A program made the translations under genes and the position numbers. Below, piece by piece: positions 6,547 to 13,603 of a DNA stretch of 18,286 bases. The notes beneath the pieces are model-generated. The model ran no database searches. It was not told where the DNA came from and worked only from the letters and a program-made list of their open reading frames with translations. The first letter of the stretch is position 1. Every line of letters starts with the position of its first letter. Origin of the DNA: CAITQP01 sp964387965 (lineage in GTDB: Bacteria; Patescibacteriota; Minisyncoccia; Phycocordibacterales; UBA9973); assembly GCA_964387965.1 (NCBI GenBank), contig CAYLXO010000014.1, forward strand, positions 1 to 18,286, read 5' to 3'.

Positions 6547-6569
6547 CCACTAAGTAGTAGAACAACGTT

Positions 6570-6917
6570 ATGAAAACAAAGAACATTAAAACAGAAAAGC
6601 GACTTCGTCTTAAGAAGAAGATTCGCATGCGAATTTCGGGAGACGCAACACGTCCTCGTCTTTCAGTCTTCCGTTCAAATCGTTTCATCTATGCTCAAGC
6701 AATTGACGACAATAAGGGAGTAACTATTGCTGCTGTTTCAGATGCAACACAGAAAGGAACAAAAGTTTCTGGAGCAGAATATGTCGGAAAAACAATCGGC
6801 AAAATGCTCACAGATAAAGGAATTAAAAAAGTAGTATTTGACCGAGGAGGTTTCAAATACGCTGGTCGCGTAAAAATTCTTGCTGACGCAGCTCGCGCAG
6901 AAGGACTAACATTCTAA
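6570..6917 (+). CDS. rplR: 50S ribosomal protein uL18
   Basis: uL18 attaches 5S rRNA to the large subunit together with uL5. The 115 residues include a basic N-terminus (KRLRLKKKIRMRISG), then TRPRLSVFRSNRFIYAQAIDD, and end with VVFDRGGFKYAGRVKILADAARAEGLTF, close to the family consensus FDRGG...YHGRV.ALADAAREGGL.F. The length is usual. A 23-base spacer separates it from rplF, and it ends 4 bases before rpsE. Confidence 0.98.
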   Translation: MKTKNIKTEKRLRLKKKIRMRISGDATRPRLSVFRSNRFIYAQAIDDNKGVTIAAVSDATQKGTKVSGAEYVGKTIGKMLTDKGIKKVVFDRGGFKYAGRVKILADAARAEGLTF

Positions 6918-6921
6918 TAGT

Positions 6922-7557
6922 ATGGAAACAAACAACACACCAAACAAAGAACAAGCTGGTGCACAACGTGGCCGTGGTATGGGCCGTGGCCCTCGCGGTG
7001 CAGGTGGAAACCGTGGAGGTGGACGCCGACCAAACTTCGAGCGTGCAAAGCCAGAATTTGACCAGAAGATTATCGCTATCCGCCGTGTAACTCGCGTGGT
7101 TTCAGGTGGACGCCGTATGTCATTCTCAGTAGCAATGGTGATCGGAGACCGCAAAGGTATGATCGGACTTGGAACTGGAAAGGCTATCGATACATCACTT
7201 GCTATCGGTAAGGCACTTAAGTCTGCAAAGAAAAACATGCTCAAACTTAAGCTTACAAAGACAGATTCTCTTCCATACGATATCGAAACAAAGTTGGGAA
7301 GCGCACGACTCATGCTCATGCCTAACCGCGGAAAGGGAATGATCGCAGGATCAGCAATCCGTGACATTCTTTTGCTCGCAGGAGTAAAAGATGTAACTTC
7401 AAAGATTCGTTCAGGATCAAAGAATAAATTGAACATCGCTCGTGCAACAATGAAAGCATTCGAGCAGATTGGTACAAAAGTTATGCGCCACAAAGTAGAT
7501 GAGAAGGTCGCTCTCTCTCGCGTAGAGTCTGCAGGCGAAAAAACATCAAAGGAGTAG
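6922..7557 (+). CDS. rpsE: 30S ribosomal protein uS5 with RGG-rich N-terminus
   Basis: uS5 lies at the mRNA entry channel and affects decoding accuracy. The first ~40 of 211 residues form a Gly/Arg-rich arm (GRGMGRGPRGAGGNRGGGRR). The double-stranded RNA-binding domain follows with RRVTRVVSGGRRMSFSVAMVIGD and GLGTGKA. The C-terminal domain holds the ribosomal fold motif LMPNRGKGMIAGSAIRDILLLAGVKDVTSKIRSGSKNKLNIARATM. Common uS5 proteins are about 165 residues, so the arm and a short Glu/Lys tail account for the extra length. rpmD (uL30), which usually follows, is absent: rplO starts 3 bases after the TAG stop. Confidence 0.97.
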   Translation: METNNTPNKEQAGAQRGRGMGRGPRGAGGNRGGGRRPNFERAKPEFDQKIIAIRRVTRVVSGGRRMSFSVAMVIGDRKGMIGLGTGKAIDTSLAIGKALKSAKKNMLKLKLTKTDSLPYDIETKLGSARLMLMPNRGKGMIAGSAIRDILLLAGVKDVTSKIRSGSKNKLNIARATMKAFEQIGTKVMRHKVDEKVALSRVESAGEKTSKE

Positions 7558-7560
7558 TTT

Positions 7561-7992
7561 ATGCAAATTCATCAACTCAAACGAAATACAAAGCAGAAAA
7601 AGCACACACAGCTTGGACGTGGAGGACGTCACGGAAAGACATCAGGACGTGGAGGTAAGGGTCTTACAGCACGTGCCGGTCACAAGCGTCGTCCAGCACT
7701 CCGTGAAGCAATTAAGAAAATTCCAAAGCTTCGTGGATACAAGTTCAAGTCAATTCAGAGTGCATTTTATCCAGTAAACCTTGATGTTCTTGAAAAGACA
7801 TTTAAGGCAGGTGATGTTGTAAATCTCACATCTCTTGTAAAGGCTGGTGCAGTGCGCTTGAAGGGTGACAAGAATCCTCGCATCAAGATTTTGGGACGCG
7901 GAAGCCTCACAAAGTCTCTCACTGTTGAGGGTTGTACAACATCAGCTACAGCAAAATCAGCAATTGAAAAAGCTGGTGGAAAAGTAGCTTAA
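7561..7992 (+). CDS. rplO: 50S ribosomal protein uL15
   Basis: uL15 is a late-assembly protein of the large subunit. The N-terminal arm has the conserved glycine- and arginine-rich signature LGRGGRHGKTSGRGGKGLTARAG near residues 18-42. The globular part ends with the KSLTVEGCTTSATAKSAIEKAGGKV motif. The length of 143 residues is normal. The ATG has a good Shine-Dalgarno sequence, AAGGAG 6 bases upstream inside the end of rpsE. That is exceptional in this cluster. Confidence 0.98.
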   Translation: MQIHQLKRNTKQKKHTQLGRGGRHGKTSGRGGKGLTARAGHKRRPALREAIKKIPKLRGYKFKSIQSAFYPVNLDVLEKTFKAGDVVNLTSLVKAGAVRLKGDKNPRIKILGRGSLTKSLTVEGCTTSATAKSAIEKAGGKVA

Positions 7993-8002
7993 TGAAGTGT
8001 GA

Positions 8003-8028
8003 GTTTTTAGATTGTAAAATCTAAAAAC
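8003..8028 (+). promoter_or_regulatory. Intercistronic hairpin upstream of secY
   Basis: GTTTTTAGATT (8003-8013), loop GTAA and AATCTAAAAAC (8018-8028) form a perfect 11-bp hairpin in the 58-base rplO-secY spacer. No run of T follows, so full termination is unlikely. A role in mRNA processing or in setting secY expression below that of ribosomal proteins is plausible but inferred. Confidence 0.55.
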
Positions 8029-8050
8029 GTTAACCTCTAACCAAACTCAT

Positions 8051-9322
8051 ATGAACTCATTTTTTAGAAAATTCAGTGTCGCTTGGAAGGATCGAGGACT
8101 TCGTGCGCGAATTTTGGTAATCATCGGATTGCTCGTAGTCTTTCGCTTGCTTTCAGCTATTCCTGTTCCAGGAATCGACACAGTACGTCTTGCGTCATTC
8201 TTGAGTAACAACCAGTTCTTCGGCATCTTGAATATCTTTTCAGGAGGTGGACTTTCAAATCTTTCGATCATTATGCTTGGAGTTGGTCCATACATTACTG
8301 CAAGTATCATCATGCAACTTCTTACTATCATGGTTCCTCGCCTAAAGGCGCTTAATCAAGAAGAAGGAGAGGCAGGACGCAAAAAGTTCAATCAGTACTC
8401 ACGCATCATCACTATCCCGCTTGCAGTGCTTCAAGGATTTGGTCTCCTCATGCTTCTTAAGAAGCAGGCAATTCTTGGAACACTTACTCCGCTTTCACTC
8501 GGAACAGCGCTTGTAGTGGTTGTTGCAGGTTCGTTCCTTCTTACATGGATCGGCGAACTCATGACTGAATACGGCATCTCAAACGGAACATCAATCATTA
8601 TCTTTGCTGGTATCGTTTCTTCTATGCCACGACATATTAGTCAGGCACTCTTTGCCTACGATGTGTCACAGCTTCCATACTTCATCATTTTTGCACTTAT
8701 GGGACTTCTTCTCATTGCAGGCGTGGTGATAATCTCAGAAGCTGAACGTCCAATTCCAGTCACGTACGCGCGTCAGGCGCATGGAAACGTGCAGACAGGT
8801 ACAGTATCTACATACGTACCACTTCGCGTGAACCAAGCTGGAGTTATCCCGATCATCTTCGCGCTCTCAATCCTTTTGTTGCCACAGCTTCTTGGTAATG
8901 TGCTCGCACTTTCATCAAAAAGCATTCTTGTAACAATCGGACAAGCACTTACAACATTTACTCAAACAACATGGGCATACGGAATCGTATACTTCGTACT
9001 TGTATTTGTATTCACATACTTCTACACGGCAGTTACATTCGATCCACATGCTATGAGTGAAAACTTGCAAAAGAGTGGTGCGTTTATTCCAGGAATTCGT
9101 CCAGGAATTTCAACTGAGCAGTACATTGCAAAAGTTGTATCACGCATTACGCTCGTTGGAGCACTCTTTCTCGGAATCATCGCTGTTCTTCCACTTGTGG
9201 TAAAGGCAGTGACAGGTATTACTGCTATCGCGCTTGGCGGTACAGCAATGCTGATCGTAGTTTCAGTTATTCTTGATCTCATCAAGAAAATTGATGCTCA
9301 GGTTTCGATGCATGAGTACTAA
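8051..9322 (+). CDS. secY: Preprotein translocase subunit SecY
   Basis: SecY forms the protein-conducting channel of the cytoplasmic membrane. The 423-residue sequence shows about ten hydrophobic segments. It starts MNSFFRKFSVAWKDRGLRAR and continues into the first membrane helix and IPVPGID. GVGPYITASIIMQLL is the conserved second-helix region, with the plug before it. The cytoplasmic loops carry EAERPIPVTYARQ (Arg-rich SecA/ribosome-binding loop) and YTAVTFDPHAMSENLQKSGAFIPGIRPG. The C-terminus IDAQVSMHEY is typical. It is the last gene of the spc cluster and is followed by a strong terminator. Confidence 0.98.
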   Translation: MNSFFRKFSVAWKDRGLRARILVIIGLLVVFRLLSAIPVPGIDTVRLASFLSNNQFFGILNIFSGGGLSNLSIIMLGVGPYITASIIMQLLTIMVPRLKALNQEEGEAGRKKFNQYSRIITIPLAVLQGFGLLMLLKKQAILGTLTPLSLGTALVVVVAGSFLLTWIGELMTEYGISNGTSIIIFAGIVSSMPRHISQALFAYDVSQLPYFIIFALMGLLLIAGVVIISEAERPIPVTYARQAHGNVQTGTVSTYVPLRVNQAGVIPIIFALSILLLPQLLGNVLALSSKSILVTIGQALTTFTQTTWAYGIVYFVLVFVFTYFYTAVTFDPHAMSENLQKSGAFIPGIRPGISTEQYIAKVVSRITLVGALFLGIIAVLPLVVKAVTGITAIALGGTAMLIVVSVILDLIKKIDAQVSMHEY

Positions 9323-9363
9323 AACTAGTTTATAAGCGTAAGCGTAAAGCTACGTTAAAGTAC

Positions 9364-9400
9364 AAAGCGCGGTCGCCTTTCGGCGACCGCGCTTTTGTGT
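9364..9400 (+). terminator. Strong intrinsic terminator after secY
   Basis: AAAGCGCGGTCGCC (9364-9377), loop TTTC and GGCGACCGCGCTTT (9382-9395) form a perfect 14-bp, GC-rich stem followed by TTGTGTT. It ends the spc transcription unit and separates it from adk. Confidence 0.9.
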
Positions 9401-9413
9401 TAGGATGCTCGAT

Positions 9414-10001
9414 ATGAACGAACCTAAAACATATGTATTTTTTGGAATCGTCGGGGCTGGAAAAGGCACCCAGATTGAGCTTCTAAAGAAGAAATTGGGA
9501 GAAATGAGCGATAAAAAGGTGGTATACGCATACCCTGGAAATGAATACCGCGCACTTACAGCGGGGGACAACTACACAGGCTCACTCGTAAAAGGGCGCC
9601 TTACTCGCGGAGAACTTCAGCCAGACTTTCTTACTATTCATGTATTTACAAAGATTTTGGTGAATGACCTTACATCAGATGCGCATCTTATTGCAGACGG
9701 TTACCCACGTACACTTGGACAAGAAGAAGCATTTTTCCACGCTATGGAATTTTACGGACGCAAAAACGTTGAGATCGTATACATCGAAGTTTCAAAAGAC
9801 GAAGTTATAAAGCGCATGAAGCTCCGCAATAGATCTGACGATACTGATGATGGAATCAACCGCAGATTTTGGGAATACGAGAACAATGTTATTCCCGCAA
9901 TGCAAGCAATGAAGAAGCGCGGATTTACACTTCACACCATTAATGGAGAACAGGCCGTAGAAAAAGTACATGAAGATATTACAAAAGCTCTTGGGTTTTA
10001 A
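9414..10001 (+). CDS. adk: Adenylate kinase (short form)
   Basis: Adk interconverts ATP plus AMP and 2 ADP. With the ATG at 9414 the product has 195 residues. The Walker A loop is GIVGAGKGT at residues 11-19 and the AMP-binding DGYPRT lies at residues 95-100. The lid is short, with no zinc Cys cluster. An ATG at 9405 would add MLD. I favour 9414 because TAGGAT (9401-9406) could be a -10 box placing the transcript start at the ATG, and AGGA lies 8 bases upstream of it. The strong terminator just upstream means it needs its own promoter. It overlaps pyrH by 32 bases. Substrate specificity among small NMP kinases is not proven by sequence. Confidence 0.88.
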   Translation: MNEPKTYVFFGIVGAGKGTQIELLKKKLGEMSDKKVVYAYPGNEYRALTAGDNYTGSLVKGRLTRGELQPDFLTIHVFTKILVNDLTSDAHLIADGYPRTLGQEEAFFHAMEFYGRKNVEIVYIEVSKDEVIKRMKLRNRSDDTDDGINRRFWEYENNVIPAMQAMKKRGFTLHTINGEQAVEKVHEDITKALGF

Positions 10002-10661
10002 AAAACAAAATTCTCCATGGACCATCATTTCACTTGGTGGTTCTTTGGTGTACCCAGATGGCCGTGACACGGAGTATGTTCAAGCATTTACATCACTTAT
10101 CAAAACAAAAGTAACACACGGTAATATTGCAGTCATTACAGGCGGTGGTAAACTTGCGCGTCTGTATCAAGATGATCTTCGTGTAAAGAAAGGAGCAGAT
10201 CTCACAAGTGATGAGAGTGATACAGTTGGAATTGATGCAACACGAGAAAATGCACGATTCGTTCTATCTATGTTCGGAGATGTAGCAGAGCACGATATTT
10301 TTCTTGACCCACGCACACCAGTTTTGACTGGCAAGCCAGTGCTTGTCGGAGGAGGATGGAAGCCTGGTCATTCAAGCGACGGTGCTTCTGTTGAACTTGC
10401 TCGTACGCTTGGAGCAAAGAAGCTTATTAATCTTTCAAACATTGATTACGTCTATACAGCTGACCCTCGTGTATATACAGATGCAACTCCAATAAAGCGA
10501 ATGACATGGAAGGAATTGCGCGATATGCTTCCAAAAGATTGGACACCAGGAATGCATGCTCCATTCGACCCTGTTGCTGCAAAAATGGCAGAAGAACTTG
10601 GACTTGAAGTATCAGTCATGAACGGAAAGAATTTGGAAAATCTCGGTGCATACCTTGATGG
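9970..10661 (+). CDS. pyrH: UMP kinase (3' end in gap)
   Basis: PyrH phosphorylates UMP to UDP and belongs to the amino acid kinase fold, unrelated to the P-loop kinases. About 230 residues are visible. They include WTIISLGGSLVYPDGRD (the phosphate-binding glycine loop), VITGGGKLARLYQDD, GWKPGHSSDGASVELARTLGAKKLINLSNIDYVYTADPR and KELRDMLPKDWTPGMHAPFDPVAAKMAEELG. The form is closer to archaeal-type UMP kinases. The ATG lies inside adk in another frame; a TTG seven codons later is an alternative start. Only about ten C-terminal residues should be missing in the gap. The order adk-pyrH-map is unusual: many bacteria have adk-map directly. Confidence 0.9.
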
Positions 10662-10761
10662 NNNNNNNNNNNNNNNNNNNNNNNNNNNNNNNNNNNNNNN
10701 NNNNNNNNNNNNNNNNNNNNNNNNNNNNNNNNNNNNNNNNNNNNNNNNNNNNNNNNNNNNN
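10662..10761. other. Assembly gap of 100 N (pyrH | map)
   Basis: Exactly 100 N replace the end of pyrH and the start of map. Family lengths suggest about 10 and 15 missing residues respectively, so the true gap may be near this size if nothing else lies in it. Confidence 0.99.
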
Positions 10762-11481
10762 AAGCGCCTCGCGACTGTTTTGGCTGAGACTGCAAAACAG
10801 GTCCGTCCGGGGATTACAGCACTTGAGCTTGATGCCTTTGCTCAGAAAAAAATTGCCGAATTAGGTGATACTCCGGCATTTTTGGGTTATAAACCAGCAG
10901 GACATCGAAAGCCATATCCTGCAGCTCTTTGTGTATCAGTAAACTCAGAGGTTGTACACGGAGTACCAAAAGCCTCAACCGTTCTAAAAGAAGGCGATGT
11001 TGTATCACTTGATCTTGGTATTAAGCACGAAGGTCTTTTTACTGACCATGCAGTCACGGTTCCTGTCGGTGTTGTGTCAAAAGAAAAACAAAAACTTATA
11101 AACGATACACGTGAAGCTATGTATGCGGGCATAGAAGCGATAAAGCCGGGTGCTCGTGTGGGAGATGTTGGTTATGCAATAGAGACTTCAATAAAAAATT
11201 CTGGAAAGTATGGGATTATCCGCGTGCTTGCAGGACACGGAGTGGGGCGTGCAATTCACGAGGATCCATATGTGCCAAACTTTGGGAAACAAGGCAGAGG
11301 AGATAAGCTCGTTCCTGGTATGGTGATTGCAATCGAGCCAATGCTTACACTTGGCACTGAAAATGTTACTGAGACAAGCGATGGATATACACTCAAAACA
11401 ACCGATGGCTCATGTGCTGCGCATTTTGAGCATACAGTTTTGATTACAGAAACAGGGTACGAGATACTGACAGAAATCTAA
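10762..11481 (+). CDS. map: Methionine aminopeptidase type I (5' end in gap)
   Basis: This enzyme removes the initiator methionine from new proteins. The visible 239 residues begin about 15 residues into the family. All catalytic positions can be seen: the active-site His in SEVVHGVP, the metal ligands Asp in SLDLGI and FTDHAV, His in LAGHGVGRAIHEDP, Glu in MVIAIEPML, and Glu in AAHFEHTVLI. There is no N-terminal zinc-finger extension in the visible part. map usually sits between adk/secY and infA; here infA, rpmJ and the rpsM-rpsK-rpsD-rpoA-rplQ genes do not follow. It converges on the small minus-strand gene with one base between the stops. Confidence 0.95.
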   Translation, partial: KRLATVLAETAKQVRPGITALELDAFAQKKIAELGDTPAFLGYKPAGHRKPYPAALCVSVNSEVVHGVPKASTVLKEGDVVSLDLGIKHEGLFTDHAVTVPVGVVSKEKQKLINDTREAMYAGIEAIKPGARVGDVGYAIETSIKNSGKYGIIRVLAGHGVGRAIHEDPYVPNFGKQGRGDKLVPGMVIAIEPMLTLGTENVTETSDGYTLKTTDGSCAAHFEHTVLITETGYEILTEI

Positions 11482-11482
11482 A

Positions 11483-11734
11483 TTAGAATATCTTTCGTCG
11501 GTCTTTTATCATGTCAGCCACCGCTAGGGTGGTTTTTGTTTGTTCAATGAGATTGTCGGCGCGATACGAACTTGCGAGTTTGAAGAGGAATTCAAGCGCT
11601 GATACATCAGGGACACTTTCAAGTGCTTCGCTTGCTTTTTGAATGTTATTTTTTTCGATATGGACTCTAGCCAAATGGCCAAGGTGTTGATGTACGACAC
11701 TTTTCATACTCTCATTGTCGTATTTGACTGACAT
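11483..11734 (-). CDS. Hypothetical small helical protein, 83 residues
   Basis: I do not recognise a family. The minus-strand ATG at 11734 is preferred over an upstream frame start because the region beyond it is the promoter of the divergent gene. The product starts MSVKYDNESMKSVVHQHLG and consists of likely amphipathic helices (HLARVHIEKNNIQKASEAL, VSALEFLFKLASSYRADN, EQTKTTLAVADMI). The pattern of paired helices resembles a tetratricopeptide-like helical repeat, but no clear TPR consensus is present. No signal peptide or membrane segment is visible. Its coding region contains the plus-strand terminator of map, so the gene and terminator share bases. Confidence 0.5.
   Translation of the reverse strand: MSVKYDNESMKSVVHQHLGHLARVHIEKNNIQKASEALESVPDVSALEFLFKLASSYRADNLIEQTKTTLAVADMIKDRRKIF
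11518..11541 (+). terminator. Intrinsic terminator of map
   Basis: CCACC (11518-11522), loop GCTAG and GGTGG (11528-11532) are followed by TTTTTGTTT. It lies about 37 bases after the map stop, inside the convergent minus-strand gene. Confidence 0.75.
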
Positions 11735-11756
11735 AAAGTCAAATCGACTATATAAT
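11728..11756 (+). promoter_or_regulatory. Promoter for the 391-residue protein (near-leaderless)
   Basis: CTGACA (11728-11733) and a perfect TATAAT (11751-11756) are separated by 17 bases. Transcription would start near 11763, only about 3 bases before the GTG at 11766. The -35 box overlaps the start codon of the divergent minus-strand gene. Confidence 0.8.
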
Positions 11757-11765
11757 ACGTATACA

Positions 11766-12941
11766 GTGCAAAAGAAATCCAAACCAATTTTCAAAACAGC
11801 AAAAGAAGAAATAGATTTTTTGCGTAGGTGGGTCACTCTAGAAGTACAAAAAGCCGATCCTGAGGCAGATGCAGTCGCACTTGATGATATTGCGCACGAA
11901 GCGCTTCTTGCATACCGAACTCTTCGAGAAGGTCATATACAAAAAGGATTAATGCGTATTTCTGAACAAGAGATACATAGGCAAGCACGCTCTATCGATA
12001 CTGTGATGCATGACGAAGCTATGGAAGAGTTGCTCGGTTTTTTGCTTACGTATGGTGTAAGGAACACGCTTACGCTGTTATCGTTTATTCAAAATCCTCG
12101 ATTGCGTAACGATTTTTACTTTTTCCTTATACGATACCTCGGTCCCGCTCGGCGAGCACTCACTATCCGTGAATCATCTACATATTTCACTTCACTTGAT
12201 ATAAAAATATACGAAATTCGTATCCCAGATTTACTTTCTCAAATAAAATCCGGCGAGTTTTCCCGCCGTATGGAAAAGGTTATTGCGAGCCTTATCTCAC
12301 TCGGATTTGAAGGTGCGCAAGGCACAACACGAGAGTTTTCTATCGAAATAGTAGGTGATGGAAGGGATAAGTCCATGCATCTATATATGTCTTTACCAGA
12401 GAGACTTGTGTCGGTATTTGATACGGAAATACATCATATTTTTCCCGAAGCAACCCTGATTGATTTGGAGGCTGACCCTATTGCCAGTCTTGTGTCTGGT
12501 GATACCGTAGTAGTAAATGAAGCAGTCTTTAGTGGTGGTCATGGAGAGAGGGAGTCTCAACAATCGTGTATGGACGGGTTTATGCGAGCACTGGAGAGTC
12601 TCTCATCAAAAGAATCAATCGGCATACAAATTGTGTGTCATGGAACACAAGCAGGCCACATGGATCTTATGTCACATACCAAAATTGATTCTGTTTTGCT
12701 TAGTGTGCAAGTACGTTTTATTGCAAACGGAGCAACTCAAAATACTTCTCGAATGCTCACGGATATACTTCTTGCACCAATTGGAACTCTCTATTTTTCT
12801 GGACGAGGGGTTTTGCAGTTTCCACCACTTTCATTTTTAGAAGTTCGTACACTTATCGATTCTATTACGCATCGAACACGTTCTCGTGCACGGAGTGTTG
12901 CGCTTTCGATACGTGAAGTTGCTGACCTGTTTCGTTTGTAA
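11766..12941 (+). CDS. Unknown protein; resembles ATPase-less N-terminal part of CPR TraG/VirB4-type proteins
   Basis: The start is the GTG at 11766, because the TATAAT box ends 9 bases before it and upstream codons fall within the promoter. The 391-residue product has two parts. Residues 1 to about 130 are helical and charged (EEIDFLRRWVTLEVQKAD...). The rest is alpha/beta and contains REFSIEIVGDGRDKSMHLYMSLPERLVSVFDTEI with HHIFPEATLIDLEADP, and ends ARSVALSIREVADLFRL. From memory, this resembles the domain that precedes the ATPase in CPR TraG/VirB4-like conjugation proteins, whose junction reads like LSxEELAxLFHxP. No Walker A or B motif follows; the gene stops at that junction. SGGHGERE is not a P-loop. 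No membrane helix is clear. The family link needs a profile search. Confidence 0.55.
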   Translation: MQKKSKPIFKTAKEEIDFLRRWVTLEVQKADPEADAVALDDIAHEALLAYRTLREGHIQKGLMRISEQEIHRQARSIDTVMHDEAMEELLGFLLTYGVRNTLTLLSFIQNPRLRNDFYFFLIRYLGPARRALTIRESSTYFTSLDIKIYEIRIPDLLSQIKSGEFSRRMEKVIASLISLGFEGAQGTTREFSIEIVGDGRDKSMHLYMSLPERLVSVFDTEIHHIFPEATLIDLEADPIASLVSGDTVVVNEAVFSGGHGERESQQSCMDGFMRALESLSSKESIGIQIVCHGTQAGHMDLMSHTKIDSVLLSVQVRFIANGATQNTSRMLTDILLAPIGTLYFSGRGVLQFPPLSFLEVRTLIDSITHRTRSRARSVALSIREVADLFRL

Positions 12942-12955
12942 AAACAGTCTTTATT

Positions 12956-12964
12956 TGCTAGTAT
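12956..12964 (+). promoter_or_regulatory. Possible extended -10 promoter of ndk
   Basis: TGCTAGTAT has the extended -10 form TGnTATAAT with four of six hexamer matches. The -35 region, TTTGTA 17 bases upstream, is weak. The same TAGTAT box is seen before rpsN and infC. The leader would be about 27 bases. Confidence 0.4.
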
Positions 12965-12997
12965 CGTTGCATTACAAACTTTGTATCAAATATAGAC

Positions 12998-13468
12998 ATG
13001 GCAACACACGAACGCTCACTTATCATCATTAAACCAGACGCAATTCAGCGCCGTCTTTTCGGAGAAATTGTAAAACGTCTCGAAAATAAAGGTCTTAAGA
13101 TCATCGGTACAAAGATGATGCACCTCCACGATGCACTTATTGAGGAACACTACGCTCATATTAAAGACAAGCCATTTTTCCCTGGTATTCGTGACTTTAT
13201 GAAGGCTACACCAGTAGTAGTTCTTGCGGTTGAAGGTATCAATGCTGTTTCAGCTGTACGTCTTTTGGTAGGGCCAACAAAGGCATGGGAAGCAAATGCT
13301 GGAACAATACGTGGAGATTTCTCACTTTCAACACAATCAAACCTCGTCCACGCATCAGATAGTGTTGAGGCAGGCGAACTTGAAATAAATCGCTTCTTCA
13401 AAAGCGAAGAATTGTTTATGTACGACCGCGTAGATACAGATTTCGTGTACGCTGAACACAAAAAGTAA
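12998..13468 (+). CDS. ndk: Nucleoside diphosphate kinase
   Basis: NDK transfers the gamma phosphate of ATP to other nucleoside diphosphates through a phosphohistidine. The 156-residue protein starts MATHERSLIIIKPDAIQRR, with the conserved Lys12. The catalytic His118 lies in NLVHASDS, and GPTKAWEANAGTIRGDF contains the nucleotide-binding residues. The length exceeds the usual ~140 residues, mostly from the C-terminal segment ending FVYAEHKK. Initiation has no Shine-Dalgarno sequence. The gene is ended by a perfect terminator 31 bases downstream. Confidence 0.97.
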   Translation: MATHERSLIIIKPDAIQRRLFGEIVKRLENKGLKIIGTKMMHLHDALIEEHYAHIKDKPFFPGIRDFMKATPVVVLAVEGINAVSAVRLLVGPTKAWEANAGTIRGDFSLSTQSNLVHASDSVEAGELEINRFFKSEELFMYDRVDTDFVYAEHKK

Positions 13469-13499
13469 AACTCGCAAAGAAAAGCATAACAAAAACAAC

Positions 13500-13525
13500 A
13501 AAAAACTCGCGGATGCGAGTTTTTT
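13500..13525 (+). terminator. Intrinsic terminator after ndk
   Basis: AAAAAACTCGC, loop GGAT and GCGAGTTTTTT form a perfect 11-bp A/T-flanked hairpin that can act in both directions. It separates ndk from the RNA gene that follows. Confidence 0.88.
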
Positions 13526-13571
13526 GTCAATATTGCCCGAAAAAATATATGTGACATTTCGATTTCCACAC

Positions 13572-13599
13572 TTGCGTTAGGATTTATGAACGATATAAT
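13572..13599 (+). promoter_or_regulatory. Promoter of the rod-like RNA
   Basis: A perfect TATAAT (13594-13599) is preceded by TTGCGT (13572-13577) at 16 bases. The expected start, about 13604-13606, coincides with the first paired base of the RNA's closing helix. Confidence 0.65.
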
Positions 13600-13603
13600 C
13601 GGG

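Noticed and set aside
6906..7493. Minus-strand open frame of 195 codons opposite rpsE
   Set aside because: It is antisense to a certain ribosomal protein gene; biased codon use there leaves the opposite strand open. The same holds for the frame opposite rplF (5871-6410).
9970..11481. One open frame joining UMP kinase and methionine aminopeptidase
   Set aside because: It also crosses a 100-N placeholder. Both families are near complete on their own sides.
12517..12840. Plus-strand frame of 107 codons inside the 391-residue gene
   Set aside because: It is an out-of-frame shadow of the larger gene without start signals.
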